64,000 nt of DNA from positions 85,879-149,878 of the forward strand of contig NZ_AUUU01000046.1 of the NCBI RefSeq assembly GCF_002760435.1. The letters run 5' to 3'. Shown here one piece after another: positions 8,535 to 16,036 of the stretch (position 1 is its first letter; the number at the start of each line of letters is the position of its first letter). Below the pieces are notes generated by a model. It worked only from the letters and a program-made list of their open reading frames with translations, searched no databases and was not told the origin of the DNA. The position numbers were made by a program, and so were the translations under genes. The DNA is from Clostridium sp. LS (GTDB lineage: Bacteria; Bacillota; Clostridia; Clostridiales; Clostridiaceae).

Positions 8535-9391
8535 TACTTAGTTCCTCCCTTCCCAAAGACAAAAGCTTTTTTAAATAAGGAAATCTCTTTTATTTTTGAT
8601 TTAATTTCTACAGCATTCTTTTTTGAAATTGAGTTTTTAGTATTCTCTTTTTCATCTATAAGATAATTACTTAAAGCTCTTATAGTATTTTCATATTCTA
8701 AGCTATTCTTATCCTTTAGATGGTTAAAAAGTGATGCTGATAAAAATTGATTTTCTATTTCTTCTGTATAGGGCAGCTCATATTTTATTCCTCTATACAT
8801 TTCTATTATCTGATCCTTTGGTTCCTTCTCCTTTACCTTTGATAAAACCTTAATATGCTTATCTACATTAAATCTTCTACCTGCAAGCAGTGGCAAATAA
8901 GAAGCGAAGTAGGATATTGCCTTTAAATTACTGCTGCAAAGCCTTACTACATTATCTGCCATTTCAAGTGCTACTGCTGATAAGGTATCATAGGCAAAAA
9001 CACTTGAACAATCTATAATAACATAATCTGCAAGATGCCTTAGAAGTATTAAAAAATCAACAGCTCTTTCCTTTGAATAAGAAGCATAAGTAAATATATT
9101 TTCTCCTTGAGAATATCCTAGGAGACTTATATAAGGATTTTTTTCTAAGGTAAAGCATTTTGATAAAATATCTTCCTGAGTTATTTCTGGAGCTGATAAT
9201 ATGCTACCTAAAGATTTATTTTCTTCTTTTGCATAGGGTAATATTGTCATAATGCTTGGTGAAAGCACATCACAAAACACCACTATAACATTTTTCTTTT
9301 TTGTAGAAAGTTCTTTAGCAAGTTTAATGCTTACAGTAGTTTTTCCTGCATCAGGATTTCCCCAAAGAGCAATTATTTTATTATTGTTCAT
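8534..9391 (-). CDS. tadZ: TadZ/CpaE-like ATPase (MinD/ParA superfamily)
   Basis: 285 residues. Deviant Walker A WGNPDAGKTTVSIKLA at residues 10-25, then VVFCDVLSPS and VIIDCSSVFAYDT, the motifs of the MinD/ParA fold. In Tad systems TadZ/CpaE positions the assembly machine. It starts inside the end of cpaB (11-nt overlap) and its stop abuts the cpaF start. No receiver domain is present, so it is the short type. Confidence 0.78.
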   Translation of the reverse strand: MNNNKIIALWGNPDAGKTTVSIKLAKELSTKKKNVIVVFCDVLSPSIMTILPYAKEENKSLGSILSAPEITQEDILSKCFTLEKNPYISLLGYSQGENIFTYASYSKERAVDFLILLRHLADYVIIDCSSVFAYDTLSAVALEMADNVVRLCSSNLKAISYFASYLPLLAGRRFNVDKHIKVLSKVKEKEPKDQIIEMYRGIKYELPYTEEIENQFLSASLFNHLKDKNSLEYENTIRALSNYLIDEKENTKNSISKKNAVEIKSKIKEISLFKKAFVFGKGGTK

Positions 9392-10187
9392 TTGTACTTG
9401 CCCCCTGACTTACTGAGTTATCTGTATTACTCATATTTCCTGTACTACTATCTTTATTATCATTTATAAGCTTCTTTTGCTCATCTAAGAATTTTTGAGA
9501 GTTTTCCTCTGAACCTCTATATATTAAGGACACATGGATTTTACTTTTTTGTTCAAGATCTGCAAGCAACTTTGCTTGAGTTCTATTTACTAAAAGAGTT
9601 ATAGTAGATGGCAATTCCTGTTCCTTATCTTTTTCATTTGTTTGCTTTTGATTATAAACCCTATCTGCTCCTTCGCTAGTAGTTACTGCAAGGACTCTTA
9701 CATATTGAAGCTCTTTCGGTATAACAGTTTCTCTAAGCTCACCATAATCTGATGCAATTATAGAAATAATATCTCCTGTTTGAAGTTTTCCTGAAAGCCC
9801 TGCAGCAAAGCTTTTTATGCTTATTGATATCGCCTGATTATTACCATCAAGACTATATAGATATTTATTTTCTGCTAAAGGACTATTTGAAATCTTTCTA
9901 CTTAAAATATAATCTCCTTTACTTAAATCTGCTGTAGCATACTTTCCTACTGCATTTTCTTTATTCTTTATAACTTCCTTTGGCAAATTGTAACCGCCAA
10001 CTTCTATAATTTCAACCTTATCTGCACTTATAATTTCTCCCTTAGAAATATCTTTACTTATCCTCACTATTTTAACCTTTGACTGTAGTGCATTATTGTA
10101 TAATGGTGTTATACCAAAGCATATAATAAGAGATAAAACTATAGCTGAAAGTCCTATTACCGTTCTGTTTTTTAATAAATTTTTCAT
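9381..10187 (-). CDS. cpaB: CpaB/RcpC-like pilus assembly protein
   Basis: 268 residues. An N-terminal membrane helix (residues 10-30), then the SAF/CpaB core: VRISKDISKGEIISADKVEI, YATADLSKGDYILSRKIS, and QAISISIKSFAAGLSGKLQTGD with a lysine/glycine-rich turn. In RcpC/CpaB this module sits outside the membrane and is thought to bind the cell wall or gate the pilus. A serine/asparagine-rich tail ends the protein. It lies between the prepilin peptidase and TadZ. Confidence 0.85.
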   Translation of the reverse strand: MKNLLKNRTVIGLSAIVLSLIICFGITPLYNNALQSKVKIVRISKDISKGEIISADKVEIIEVGGYNLPKEVIKNKENAVGKYATADLSKGDYILSRKISNSPLAENKYLYSLDGNNQAISISIKSFAAGLSGKLQTGDIISIIASDYGELRETVIPKELQYVRVLAVTTSEGADRVYNQKQTNEKDKEQELPSTITLLVNRTQAKLLADLEQKSKIHVSLIYRGSEENSQKFLDEQKKLINDNKDSSTGNMSNTDNSVSQGASTNEQ

Positions 10188-10201
10188 TCAAAAATTCCTC
10201 C

Positions 10202-10618
10202 TCAAAATAATAAATATGTTAAAAAGCACCCTACCGAAAGATAAGGTGCTAATGGAAAGGATATGTTATTATCCTTCTTTTTAATTTTGTAATAAATTTT
10301 ATTTACTGTTATAGCAATGATAAGTCCTAAAAAGCTTCCAACAAGCCCTCCTTTCACTCCAAGGAAAAATCCATTAGCTCCCATAAACTTAACATCACCA
10401 CCACCTATACCTCCACCTTTTATTAAAGCTGTAATGAAAAATGGCATTGGGACAAATAATAAGCCTATTATTGAATTTAAACTGTTTAACTTGATTAATG
10501 CTACAATAATTATTACGATATGAACCTTATCTGGAATAGTTTTAGTCTTTATATCACAAAAACTTGCATAGGCTAAAATTAAGACATACAAGATACCCTT
10601 AAGAACAAATATATCCAT
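10202..10618 (-). CDS. A24 family prepilin peptidase (CpaA/TadV)
   Basis: 138 residues, nearly all membrane helices, as in the short Tad-type peptidases without a methylase domain. The two catalytic aspartates are visible in CDIKTKTIPD and GIGGGDVKFMG (GxGD). It should cut the leaders of the pilin-like proteins encoded on both sides. Spacing to cpaB is 14 nt. Confidence 0.88.
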   Translation of the reverse strand: MDIFVLKGILYVLILAYASFCDIKTKTIPDKVHIVIIIVALIKLNSLNSIIGLLFVPMPFFITALIKGGGIGGGDVKFMGANGFFLGVKGGLVGSFLGLIIAITVNKIYYKIKKKDNNISFPLAPYLSVGCFLTYLLF

Positions 10619-10680
10619 CCCTAACTTTTCACCTTTCTTTCAGTCAAAATTAAAGCACCTTTCATTCAATTAAGTAAATG

Positions 10681-11013
10681 TTAGGTGCCTATATTCCATT
10701 CATCCAAATATTTGTATCTATAAACCTTTTGAGATTTATGAAATCTAACCATGAATTTTATCTGATCCACTACTGAAATATTAGTCTTATCTTGTGTAAG
10801 CATCATAACTGAACCTGCTATGGAAGTTAAAAGGAACACCACACAAAATGCGGTGTTCCTTGTTGTTAGATACACTACTATATCAATTAATGCTGCAACA
10901 AAGGTAGCTCCCATGGATTTTAAAAGTTCTTCCTTCCCAAAACCTTCAAAAATTTCTGTTCTTGTTTTAAGTCCCAGTGGTATATATAAAGTTTCTTTTT
11001 CAAATTGCTCCAT
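10681..11013 (-). CDS. Small two-helix membrane protein (PrgI/VirB3-like position)
   Basis: 110 residues: a soluble N-terminus (YIPLGLKTRTEIFEGFGKEE), two adjacent membrane helices (about 34-50 and 54-72), and a basic C-terminus. PrgI/VirB3-type proteins of Gram-positive conjugation systems have this size and topology and follow the TrbL/VirB6 gene, as here. Sequence identity to PrgI is not obvious to me, so the call is positional. In related elements a VirB4 ATPase gene comes next; here the prepilin peptidase does. Confidence 0.5.
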   Translation of the reverse strand: MEQFEKETLYIPLGLKTRTEIFEGFGKEELLKSMGATFVAALIDIVVYLTTRNTAFCVVFLLTSIAGSVMMLTQDKTNISVVDQIKFMVRFHKSQKVYRYKYLDEWNIGT

Positions 11014-11164
11014 TTTTATCCTCCATTCTTATTTCGTTTTTACCTTCTTTCTTATTTGCTTCTATATAATCAATTATAAGTTTGTCCATTTGTCTGCTTA
11101 TATCTAAAATTTCTTCCGTAAGACTTTCATCATCTATAGAGGCACATATTTCATTTAAAACAAC
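11000..11164 (-). pseudogene. Spo0E-like phosphatase remnant
   Basis: An open stretch of 54 codons without an initiation codon at its 5-prime end: an in-frame TAG (11167-11165) directly precedes it. The segment LTEEILDISRQMDKLIIDYIE matches the Spo0E signature (S-x-x-L/M-D-K-L-I-x-x-Y). It overlaps the start of the next gene by 14 nt. The missing N-terminus coincides with the junction to the XRE fragment on the other strand. Confidence 0.55.
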
Positions 11165-11297
11165 CTATATTAGCCTTTTAGAAAGAGGTAAAAGAAAGCC
11201 TACTCTTAGTGTTATTTTTAATATTTGTAACAGTTTAAAAGTTAAACCTAGTGTATTTATTGGTAAAATAGAAATACTCCTTAAAGATAAAATTTAG
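11158..11297 (+). pseudogene. C-terminal fragment of an XRE regulator
   Basis: The plus-strand reading TTYISLLERGKRKPTLSVIF then ICNSLKVKPSVFI is helix 3 onward of an XRE helix-turn-helix domain. The first two helices are absent: upstream sequence in this frame is antisense to the Spo0E-like remnant. It is the only plus-strand coding trace inside the minus-strand Tad/conjugation operon. It ends within the stop codon of the 69-residue gene. Confidence 0.6.
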
Positions 11298-11503
11298 CTA
11301 TAATAGTTCATTATTAATTCTTTAATTTGCCATATGCACTCAGCTATTATATAAAAAATCGCTGTGTTTTTTGCTCTTTTCTTATACATAGAGCTTTCTT
11401 CATCAGATGCTCCCATACGAATAAGACAGTAAATTACCCTAAGTACTGCCCCTGCTCTTATTAATACCATAAAAGCATCTGCCATTTCTTTTACTAAATC
11501 CAT
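11294..11503 (-). CDS. Small membrane protein of the conjugation operon
   Basis: 69 residues with a hydrophobic segment (MVLIRAGAVLRVIYCLIRMG) and a second weaker one (AIFYIIAECIWQI). Its ATG shares one base with the stop of the TrbL-like gene, so translation is coupled. I do not recognise the family. Position between the VirB6-like channel and the two-helix protein suggests a small subunit of the mating channel. Confidence 0.5.
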   Translation of the reverse strand: MDLVKEMADAFMVLIRAGAVLRVIYCLIRMGASDEESSMYKKRAKNTAIFYIIAECIWQIKELIMNYYS

Positions 11504-12339
11504 TACTTAAAAGCTCCTTTCGCTATCTGTACAAGTCTTACAGATTGATATATATTTCCCATTAATCCAGAGCCTTGACCACCAGATACGATAATAAATT
11601 CTTGAAGGAATCTTGGTGTTTTTATGGCAAGCATTAGGGCTGCTATTCCCCAAAAAACATGAGTATTAAGCATTAATGCTACTCCTACCTTTGCAAGCAC
11701 TATCTGAACCATCACAGCTAAAGTTGATTGAAAAAACTTTTGTATATAGGTTCTAAATACTCCTTTATCTGCATCTAAAATACCTACACAGGCTAAGGGA
11801 AGTCCTATCCTTAGTATTAATATTTCCATACCTCTCATTAAAAACTGTAAGTATAAAAGAAAGAAACATATGAAAAATATCAGGGATATTATAGCTGTAA
11901 ATAGTCCTGCACTTGATATTCCTGTTATTACTGCTGAAAAATCTGTTGTCATTCCCTTACTTATTAAATTTATTACCTTATCTGTTAAATCTTCAACTAT
12001 TGTTGCAAGCCAAAGATATAGTGTAGGAAAACTTATTGCTATTGCCAACGCTTTAAAAAATCCAGTAAGAAATACTAAGGGATCTGCGTCTGCATCACCT
12101 TCTGTCCAAAGCACATACTGCTCAAAGCCTTTCTTTAGAAATTTAAGCACTATAAGAGATATACCAAAAGCCAAAAATATATTAAACACTTCCGTAAATC
12201 CATTTGTACCAATTAGAGTATCCATATATTTTTCTGCATGAAGAGCTATCGGGACAAGATCATTTAAAAGAGAATTTACATATACAAGGCAGCCACTTAA
12301 TATCCCTGCAATTAGCATTACAAGTAATGCCTCCAACAT
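11503..12339 (-). CDS. TrbL/VirB6-like conjugation channel protein
   Basis: 278 residues with about six membrane helices (residues 3-25, 55-72, 95-112, 150-180, 200-240). The pattern VLWTEGDADADPLVFLTGFFKA between helices and the glycine-rich end SGGQGSGLMGNIY fit TrbL/VirB6-type proteins of Gram-positive conjugative elements. ATG at 12339 is chosen because GGAGG sits 5 nt upstream. A strong hairpin separates it from the pilin-like genes upstream. Confidence 0.75.
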   Translation of the reverse strand: MLEALLVMLIAGILSGCLVYVNSLLNDLVPIALHAEKYMDTLIGTNGFTEVFNIFLAFGISLIVLKFLKKGFEQYVLWTEGDADADPLVFLTGFFKALAIAISFPTLYLWLATIVEDLTDKVINLISKGMTTDFSAVITGISSAGLFTAIISLIFFICFFLLYLQFLMRGMEILILRIGLPLACVGILDADKGVFRTYIQKFFQSTLAVMVQIVLAKVGVALMLNTHVFWGIAALMLAIKTPRFLQEFIIVSGGQGSGLMGNIYQSVRLVQIAKGAFK

Positions 12340-12351
12340 CATCACCTCCAA

Positions 12352-12393
12352 GTTTAAAGGGCTTTGAAGTTTAAACTTGCAAGCCCTTTAAAC
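12352..12393 (-). promoter_or_regulatory. Perfect 13-bp inverted repeat upstream of the TrbL-like gene
   Basis: GTTTAAAGGGCTT (12352-12364) and AAGCCCTTTAAAC (12381-12393) pair without mismatch, and the 16-nt loop contains a further 12-bp palindrome AAGTTTAAACTT. There is no T-tract after it; instead the ribosome site of the next gene follows at once. It looks like an mRNA processing or stabilising hairpin that could set a higher level for the pilin-like genes, not a classical terminator. Confidence 0.6.
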
Positions 12394-12400
12394 GGTTTTA

Positions 12401-12631
12401 TTAGCCTTTAAAATTAAACATATCCTTTATTCTTTGAGTTAATGTTGGTAAAACTGTATCTTTAAATAATAGATATAATCCACCAAGTACAAGTGCTCCT
12501 ATTACTACTGACATTAGGATCTTTACTGCGGTATCAACAAAACCCTCACCACTTTTGCTCTTTAAGGCTTCCTTTACTGAATTCACCTTATTCATCGCTT
12601 TTAATTGCATTATTAATACTAAATTTCTCAT
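12401..12631 (-). CDS. Pilin-like small protein, copy 2 (DUF6133-like)
   Basis: 76 residues. A basic leader ends KSKSGEGFVDTAVKI and is followed by hydrophobic LMSVVIGALVLGGLYLLF and a short charged tail (LPTLTQRIKDMFNFKG). It differs from the copy at 12683-12913 at only three positions (I/M, K/Q, S/N), so it is a recent tandem duplicate. Flp-type pilins have this size and one hydrophobic helix. GGAGG precedes the ATG. Possibly the major pilin of the Tad machine or a VirB2-like subunit (inference). Confidence 0.65.
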   Translation of the reverse strand: MRNLVLIMQLKAMNKVNSVKEALKSKSGEGFVDTAVKILMSVVIGALVLGGLYLLFKDTVLPTLTQRIKDMFNFKG

Positions 12632-12682
12632 TAATAAATACCTCCACTTTTTATATTTTCTTTTTACTTTTTTTATAACTTT

Positions 12683-12913
12683 TTAGCCCTTGAAATTGAA
12701 CATATCTTTTATTCTTTGAGTTAATGTAGGGAGAACTGTGTCCTTAAATAATAGATATAATCCACCAAGAACTAATGCTCCTATTACTACTGACATTAGA
12801 ATCTTTACTGCGGTATCAACAAAGCCCTCACCGCTTTTGTTCTTTAAGGCTTCCTTTACTGAATTCACCTTATTCATTGCTTGTAATTGCATCATTAATA
12901 CTAAATTTCTCAT
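12683..12913 (-). CDS. Pilin-like small protein, copy 1 (DUF6133-like)
   Basis: 76 residues, almost identical in sequence and in ribosome-binding region to its downstream neighbour. The leader contains KNKSGEGFVDTAVKI before one membrane helix. The GEGxxDT motif is shared with the DUF4320-type pseudopilin of the same operon. A two-copy arrangement is common for abundant structural subunits. I read it as a substrate of the element's A24 peptidase, which needs testing. Confidence 0.65.
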   Translation of the reverse strand: MRNLVLMMQLQAMNKVNSVKEALKNKSGEGFVDTAVKILMSVVIGALVLGGLYLLFKDTVLPTLTQRIKDMFNFKG

Positions 12914-12940
12914 TAATAAATACCTCCACTTTTTTAAAAA

Positions 12941-13291
12941 TTATTTGTAATATCCAATTATTAAATTTAATGTAGCTGAAGCTATAACTGCACCTATGCA
13001 AGAAACTATAGCAACTACAATTCTGTTGTTCCACTTCTTCTGATCCATATCATCGGCAGCGCTACGTCTTATAAAGAAGTATATTATAAGCACTCCTGCT
13101 ACTACTGGAGCAAATATCATAAGCCAAGTTGTTATGTCATTTATAAGTTTTTCTGTACCTTTTACAAGTTTGCTATTTTGTACATTATCATCGGCATAGA
13201 CTGTATAGCTACTCATAAATACGGCGTATAAAGTTAAAATTACTGCCCAAGCCTTTTCTTTTACTTTCCTTAATAAATTCTTAATCTTCAT
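12941..13291 (-). CDS. VirB2/TrbC-like conjugation pilin
   Basis: 116 residues from ATG at 13291, which overlaps the coupling-protein stop by 11 nt. A long leader with a hydrophobic stretch ends SSYTVYADD (signal cleavage likely after VYA). Two membrane helices follow (WLMIFAPVVAGVLIIYFFI and IVVAIVSCIGAVIASATLNLI), separated by a charged loop. This is the VirB2/TrbC topology. The longer reading from 13327 lacks a ribosome site. Confidence 0.65.
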   Translation of the reverse strand: MKIKNLLRKVKEKAWAVILTLYAVFMSSYTVYADDNVQNSKLVKGTEKLINDITTWLMIFAPVVAGVLIIYFFIRRSAADDMDQKKWNNRIVVAIVSCIGAVIASATLNLIIGYYK

Positions 13292-15461
13292 CGCTGTATA
13301 GTTCTCCTTTCTTTTCGCTTTCTTCATAAAAATATCCTGATTGGATTTTAGAAACCTGCATACGCATATCTCTTACTGATTGCTTTATTAATCCCATTTC
13401 CTCCTTTGCAGCATAGTAAAGCCATATTCCCCATAAGTCCATATCAGACATGGTTATGTTTCTTGATTTTCTTCTGTTTTGCCTTAGCTCCCTTACTTTT
13501 CTGTTATGTTCTTTATCTCCAAGTCCAAACATTTTATTAAACTCCCAAGCTGATAAATCTGGTGAATACATAATTACAGGGTTATTTCTTGAAGTAATTA
13601 AGCTGTAAGGTCTTGATATTAGCCTTATTTCATCTGCTGCAAGTAGTGCTCTATGGGTTAGATTAATACTTTGAGAGCTGGATGGAGTAGAAAATTTTGC
13701 TTGAGATGCACTTAAAGAATAAGTAGATACTGTATAGTTCCCAAGCTTTTTTGATATTTCCTCAAGAGTGTCAATATCGTCTGCCTGAAGATAAATCCAG
13801 TTTTCACAATTGCCTTTTATGGTCTTTGCCACCTCCTTTCCATACTTGTCATCAAGCTGTGCAAAACTCTGTAGAAATAAATTAAACCTGATTCCTCTGC
13901 CACCACCAACGGTTAGCTTATTAGAGAAATCAGGTATTGTAGCAAAATTTCCAAATTCATCAAGTAGAAAATTTACTCTGTTTTTTAGTCTTCCACCTCT
14001 TTCATCTGCACTTTTTACAAGTTCAATATAATGCTGTGATACAAATAAACTTGCCAATGTGTAATAAGTAGTCTTTTCATCTGGAAGTATTATAAATATA
14101 GCTCTCTTTTTACTGCCTGTTTCCTTAGGATTATAGTCACTTACATTAGTCATGGAATTGATTAAAGGATTAGTAAATAATCTTAGAGTTGTAAGAGCTG
14201 CAGTATAAAAACTTCCTCTAGTTTTGCTTGGTGCTACTTCTGAAATAGCAAGTAAAGCTTTAGCAGGATGGGAGGGATTTAGCTTTTTAACATATTCTAT
14301 TATTGGCATAGTGTTACCAGTAGCCTTGCACATCTCACTAATAAAGTAGTAAACATTAGTCATATTCTGATATTTTCTGTTATTGTCATCTTTGTTGTCA
14401 TAAACCACACTCATAATAGCACTTGCAATTATAGAAGCTTCACCATCTGTCCATATCCTCTCACCCTTTGGTTCTCCTACAAGCTGTGAGGTTAAATCCC
14501 AAGTTGCATCAATAGCTTTAGCAACATCATTGTTATCTACTGCATCGATTATAGGCTGCAGGAAATTATACCTACTACTCTTTTCAGGATTTTTAAAATC
14601 TATTGCTATAACTTCATAGCCTAACCTTTCTAAAAAAGGATAGGTATATGCATACAATTCTCCCTTAGGATCACTTAATATCATACTTTCCCCTGCAAGT
14701 GCTATTGTACCTATGCTTTCAAGTACCACCGTTCTTGTTTTGCCTGAACGAGTAGCTCCAATACAAAGACTATGAACATCTTCTCCTATAAAATAAATCT
14801 TTTCACTTCCCTTATACTTTTTACAACCTAAAACTATCCCACCCTGCGGTAAAAGAGCTTTGGTAAATTCACCTGAACGTTTTGAGGTTTCATCTTTGGA
14901 TTTTCCTTGAATATTTCCTTTTTCTCCTTCCATGTTAAATTGTTCTTTATTCTCTGAGCATTTTTCTTGCTTCTTTTCCCCTTCATCTTCTCTTTCATTT
15001 CTTTCATTCCATCCTTTCTTTATTTCTTTTAAATCATCATATCCTTGTTCTATTAATGCCTTTACCATGTTGTCATTTATATTTAGAGTAAAGCTATTAA
15101 AAGCTGAATCCTTCTCTTTTTCTGTAAGCCACTCTGCTGAGCCAAATTGTTTTTGTCCCGCTGGCACTGGAGTTGAAATTTTAGGTGTTATTTCTCTTAA
15201 ATCACTTTGATAAGGCTTGTTGTTTGCTACATAGTAGAATATTGAAAATAAAGCTATAAACCCATCAAGACATAAAAAAAGCAATAAGTGTTCTCTACTT
15301 ACCGCCATGCTATGGATACAAATTATTAAACTTGGAATTTCTAAAACTATCATTTGCTTTGAAAGCAACTGATGAATTACTGTTGAAAAATAAAGGTTAA
15401 ATAAAATGCCACTCACTAATATAAGTAAGCTTATTAAAAGTTTTTTCTTTTTGGATTTCAT
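13281..15461 (-). CDS. traG: VirD4/TraG-type coupling protein
   Basis: 726 residues. Two or three N-terminal membrane helices, a charged insert (about 150-190, rich in E/K), then the ATPase: IGATRSGKTRTVVLE (Walker A, about residue 236), LSDPKGELY, VIAIDFKNPEKS, and NFLLDEFGNFATIPDF (Walker B, about residue 500), with FLQSFAQLDDKYG near the end. This protein docks the relaxosome to the mating channel. It is the first gene of the long conjugation/Tad operon; AGGAG precedes ATG 15461. Confidence 0.93.
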   Translation of the reverse strand: MKSKKKKLLISLLILVSGILFNLYFSTVIHQLLSKQMIVLEIPSLIICIHSMAVSREHLLLFLCLDGFIALFSIFYYVANNKPYQSDLREITPKISTPVPAGQKQFGSAEWLTEKEKDSAFNSFTLNINDNMVKALIEQGYDDLKEIKKGWNERNEREDEGEKKQEKCSENKEQFNMEGEKGNIQGKSKDETSKRSGEFTKALLPQGGIVLGCKKYKGSEKIYFIGEDVHSLCIGATRSGKTRTVVLESIGTIALAGESMILSDPKGELYAYTYPFLERLGYEVIAIDFKNPEKSSRYNFLQPIIDAVDNNDVAKAIDATWDLTSQLVGEPKGERIWTDGEASIIASAIMSVVYDNKDDNNRKYQNMTNVYYFISEMCKATGNTMPIIEYVKKLNPSHPAKALLAISEVAPSKTRGSFYTAALTTLRLFTNPLINSMTNVSDYNPKETGSKKRAIFIILPDEKTTYYTLASLFVSQHYIELVKSADERGGRLKNRVNFLLDEFGNFATIPDFSNKLTVGGGRGIRFNLFLQSFAQLDDKYGKEVAKTIKGNCENWIYLQADDIDTLEEISKKLGNYTVSTYSLSASQAKFSTPSSSQSINLTHRALLAADEIRLISRPYSLITSRNNPVIMYSPDLSAWEFNKMFGLGDKEHNRKVRELRQNRRKSRNITMSDMDLWGIWLYYAAKEEMGLIKQSVRDMRMQVSKIQSGYFYEESEKKGELYSDED

Positions 15462-15502
15462 TGATGGTGTTGCTCCTTTCTGAATTTAATTTTGGGAAAA
15501 TG

Positions 15503-15528
15503 AAAAAGACCTACCTTCTCGGCAAGTC
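15503..15528 (-). terminator. Terminator before the conjugation operon
   Basis: On the minus strand GACTTGCC and GGTAGGTC (15528-15521 and 15515-15508) pair through eight positions, two of them G-U, around a GAGAA loop, followed by five T. On the plus strand the two G-U positions would be A-C mismatches, which supports minus-strand use. It separates the ParB-fold cargo gene from traG. Confidence 0.7.
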
Positions 15529-15544
15529 AAAAAAATTTGTACAT

Positions 15545-16003
15545 TTATAATCTCCTTAGAAACTCATCATTCTTTTTAATAATGTCTTTTATTCTATATT
15601 TTATACTTTTTTTCTTCCAATAACAAACTCGACACTGTCCATCATAATCTTGAACATATACATCTAGCTTAATATTAGCATTAGCAGCTGAACATAACCT
15701 ATGCTGTCCATCAGTAATTGCATAATGTCCACAAGAATTTCTTGTTATCCTTACTGGTGATAAATTATTTGTAACTCCTTTTTCTTTTAAAGAATGTGCT
15801 AATGATATGCAATACCTATAATCACATTCTTTGCAATAAATTGAATTAGATTCATCTTTATATTTTTCTTGTTCAAACTGTATACTGCATTTTCCCTTAC
15901 TTAATCTATAACAATCATATTTACTTAAATTAAAAACAAAAGTTTTTCCCTTTGGATTAAAATTTCTAATAAGATTATATCCTGGATAATTGTCTTCTAA
16001 CAT
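15545..16003 (-). CDS. ParB/Srx-fold cysteine-rich protein, function unknown
   Basis: 152 residues from ATG 16003 (AAGGGAG upstream). The core VRITRNSCGHYAITDGQHRLCSA carries the DGQHR signature of ParB-N/sulfiredoxin-like folds, where the motif binds nucleotide. Nine cysteines occur, several in pairs (YCKECDYRYC, CRVC), suggesting a metal site. It is not the partition protein, which lies at 26.7-27.7 kb. It sits with a broken alkD gene between the relaxase and traG, a typical cargo position. Confidence 0.5.
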   Translation of the reverse strand: MLEDNYPGYNLIRNFNPKGKTFVFNLSKYDCYRLSKGKCSIQFEQEKYKDESNSIYCKECDYRYCISLAHSLKEKGVTNNLSPVRITRNSCGHYAITDGQHRLCSAANANIKLDVYVQDYDGQCRVCYWKKKSIKYRIKDIIKKNDEFLRRL

Positions 16004-16036
16004 AAAATCTCCCTTAAAAGTAAGTACTATTAACAT

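Noticed and set aside
11082..11297. Intact plus-strand regulator gene of 71 codons
   Set aside because: Only the C-terminal 40 codons look like an XRE domain; the first part is antisense to the Spo0E-like remnant and has no ribosome site.
12738..12975. Plus-strand frames opposite the pilin-like genes
   Set aside because: They appear in both duplicated copies simply because the genes are duplicated; no ribosome site or known family.
15545..16003. Second partition protein
   Set aside because: DGQHR resembles ParB-N, but the HTH region is missing, cysteines dominate and no ParA partner is adjacent.
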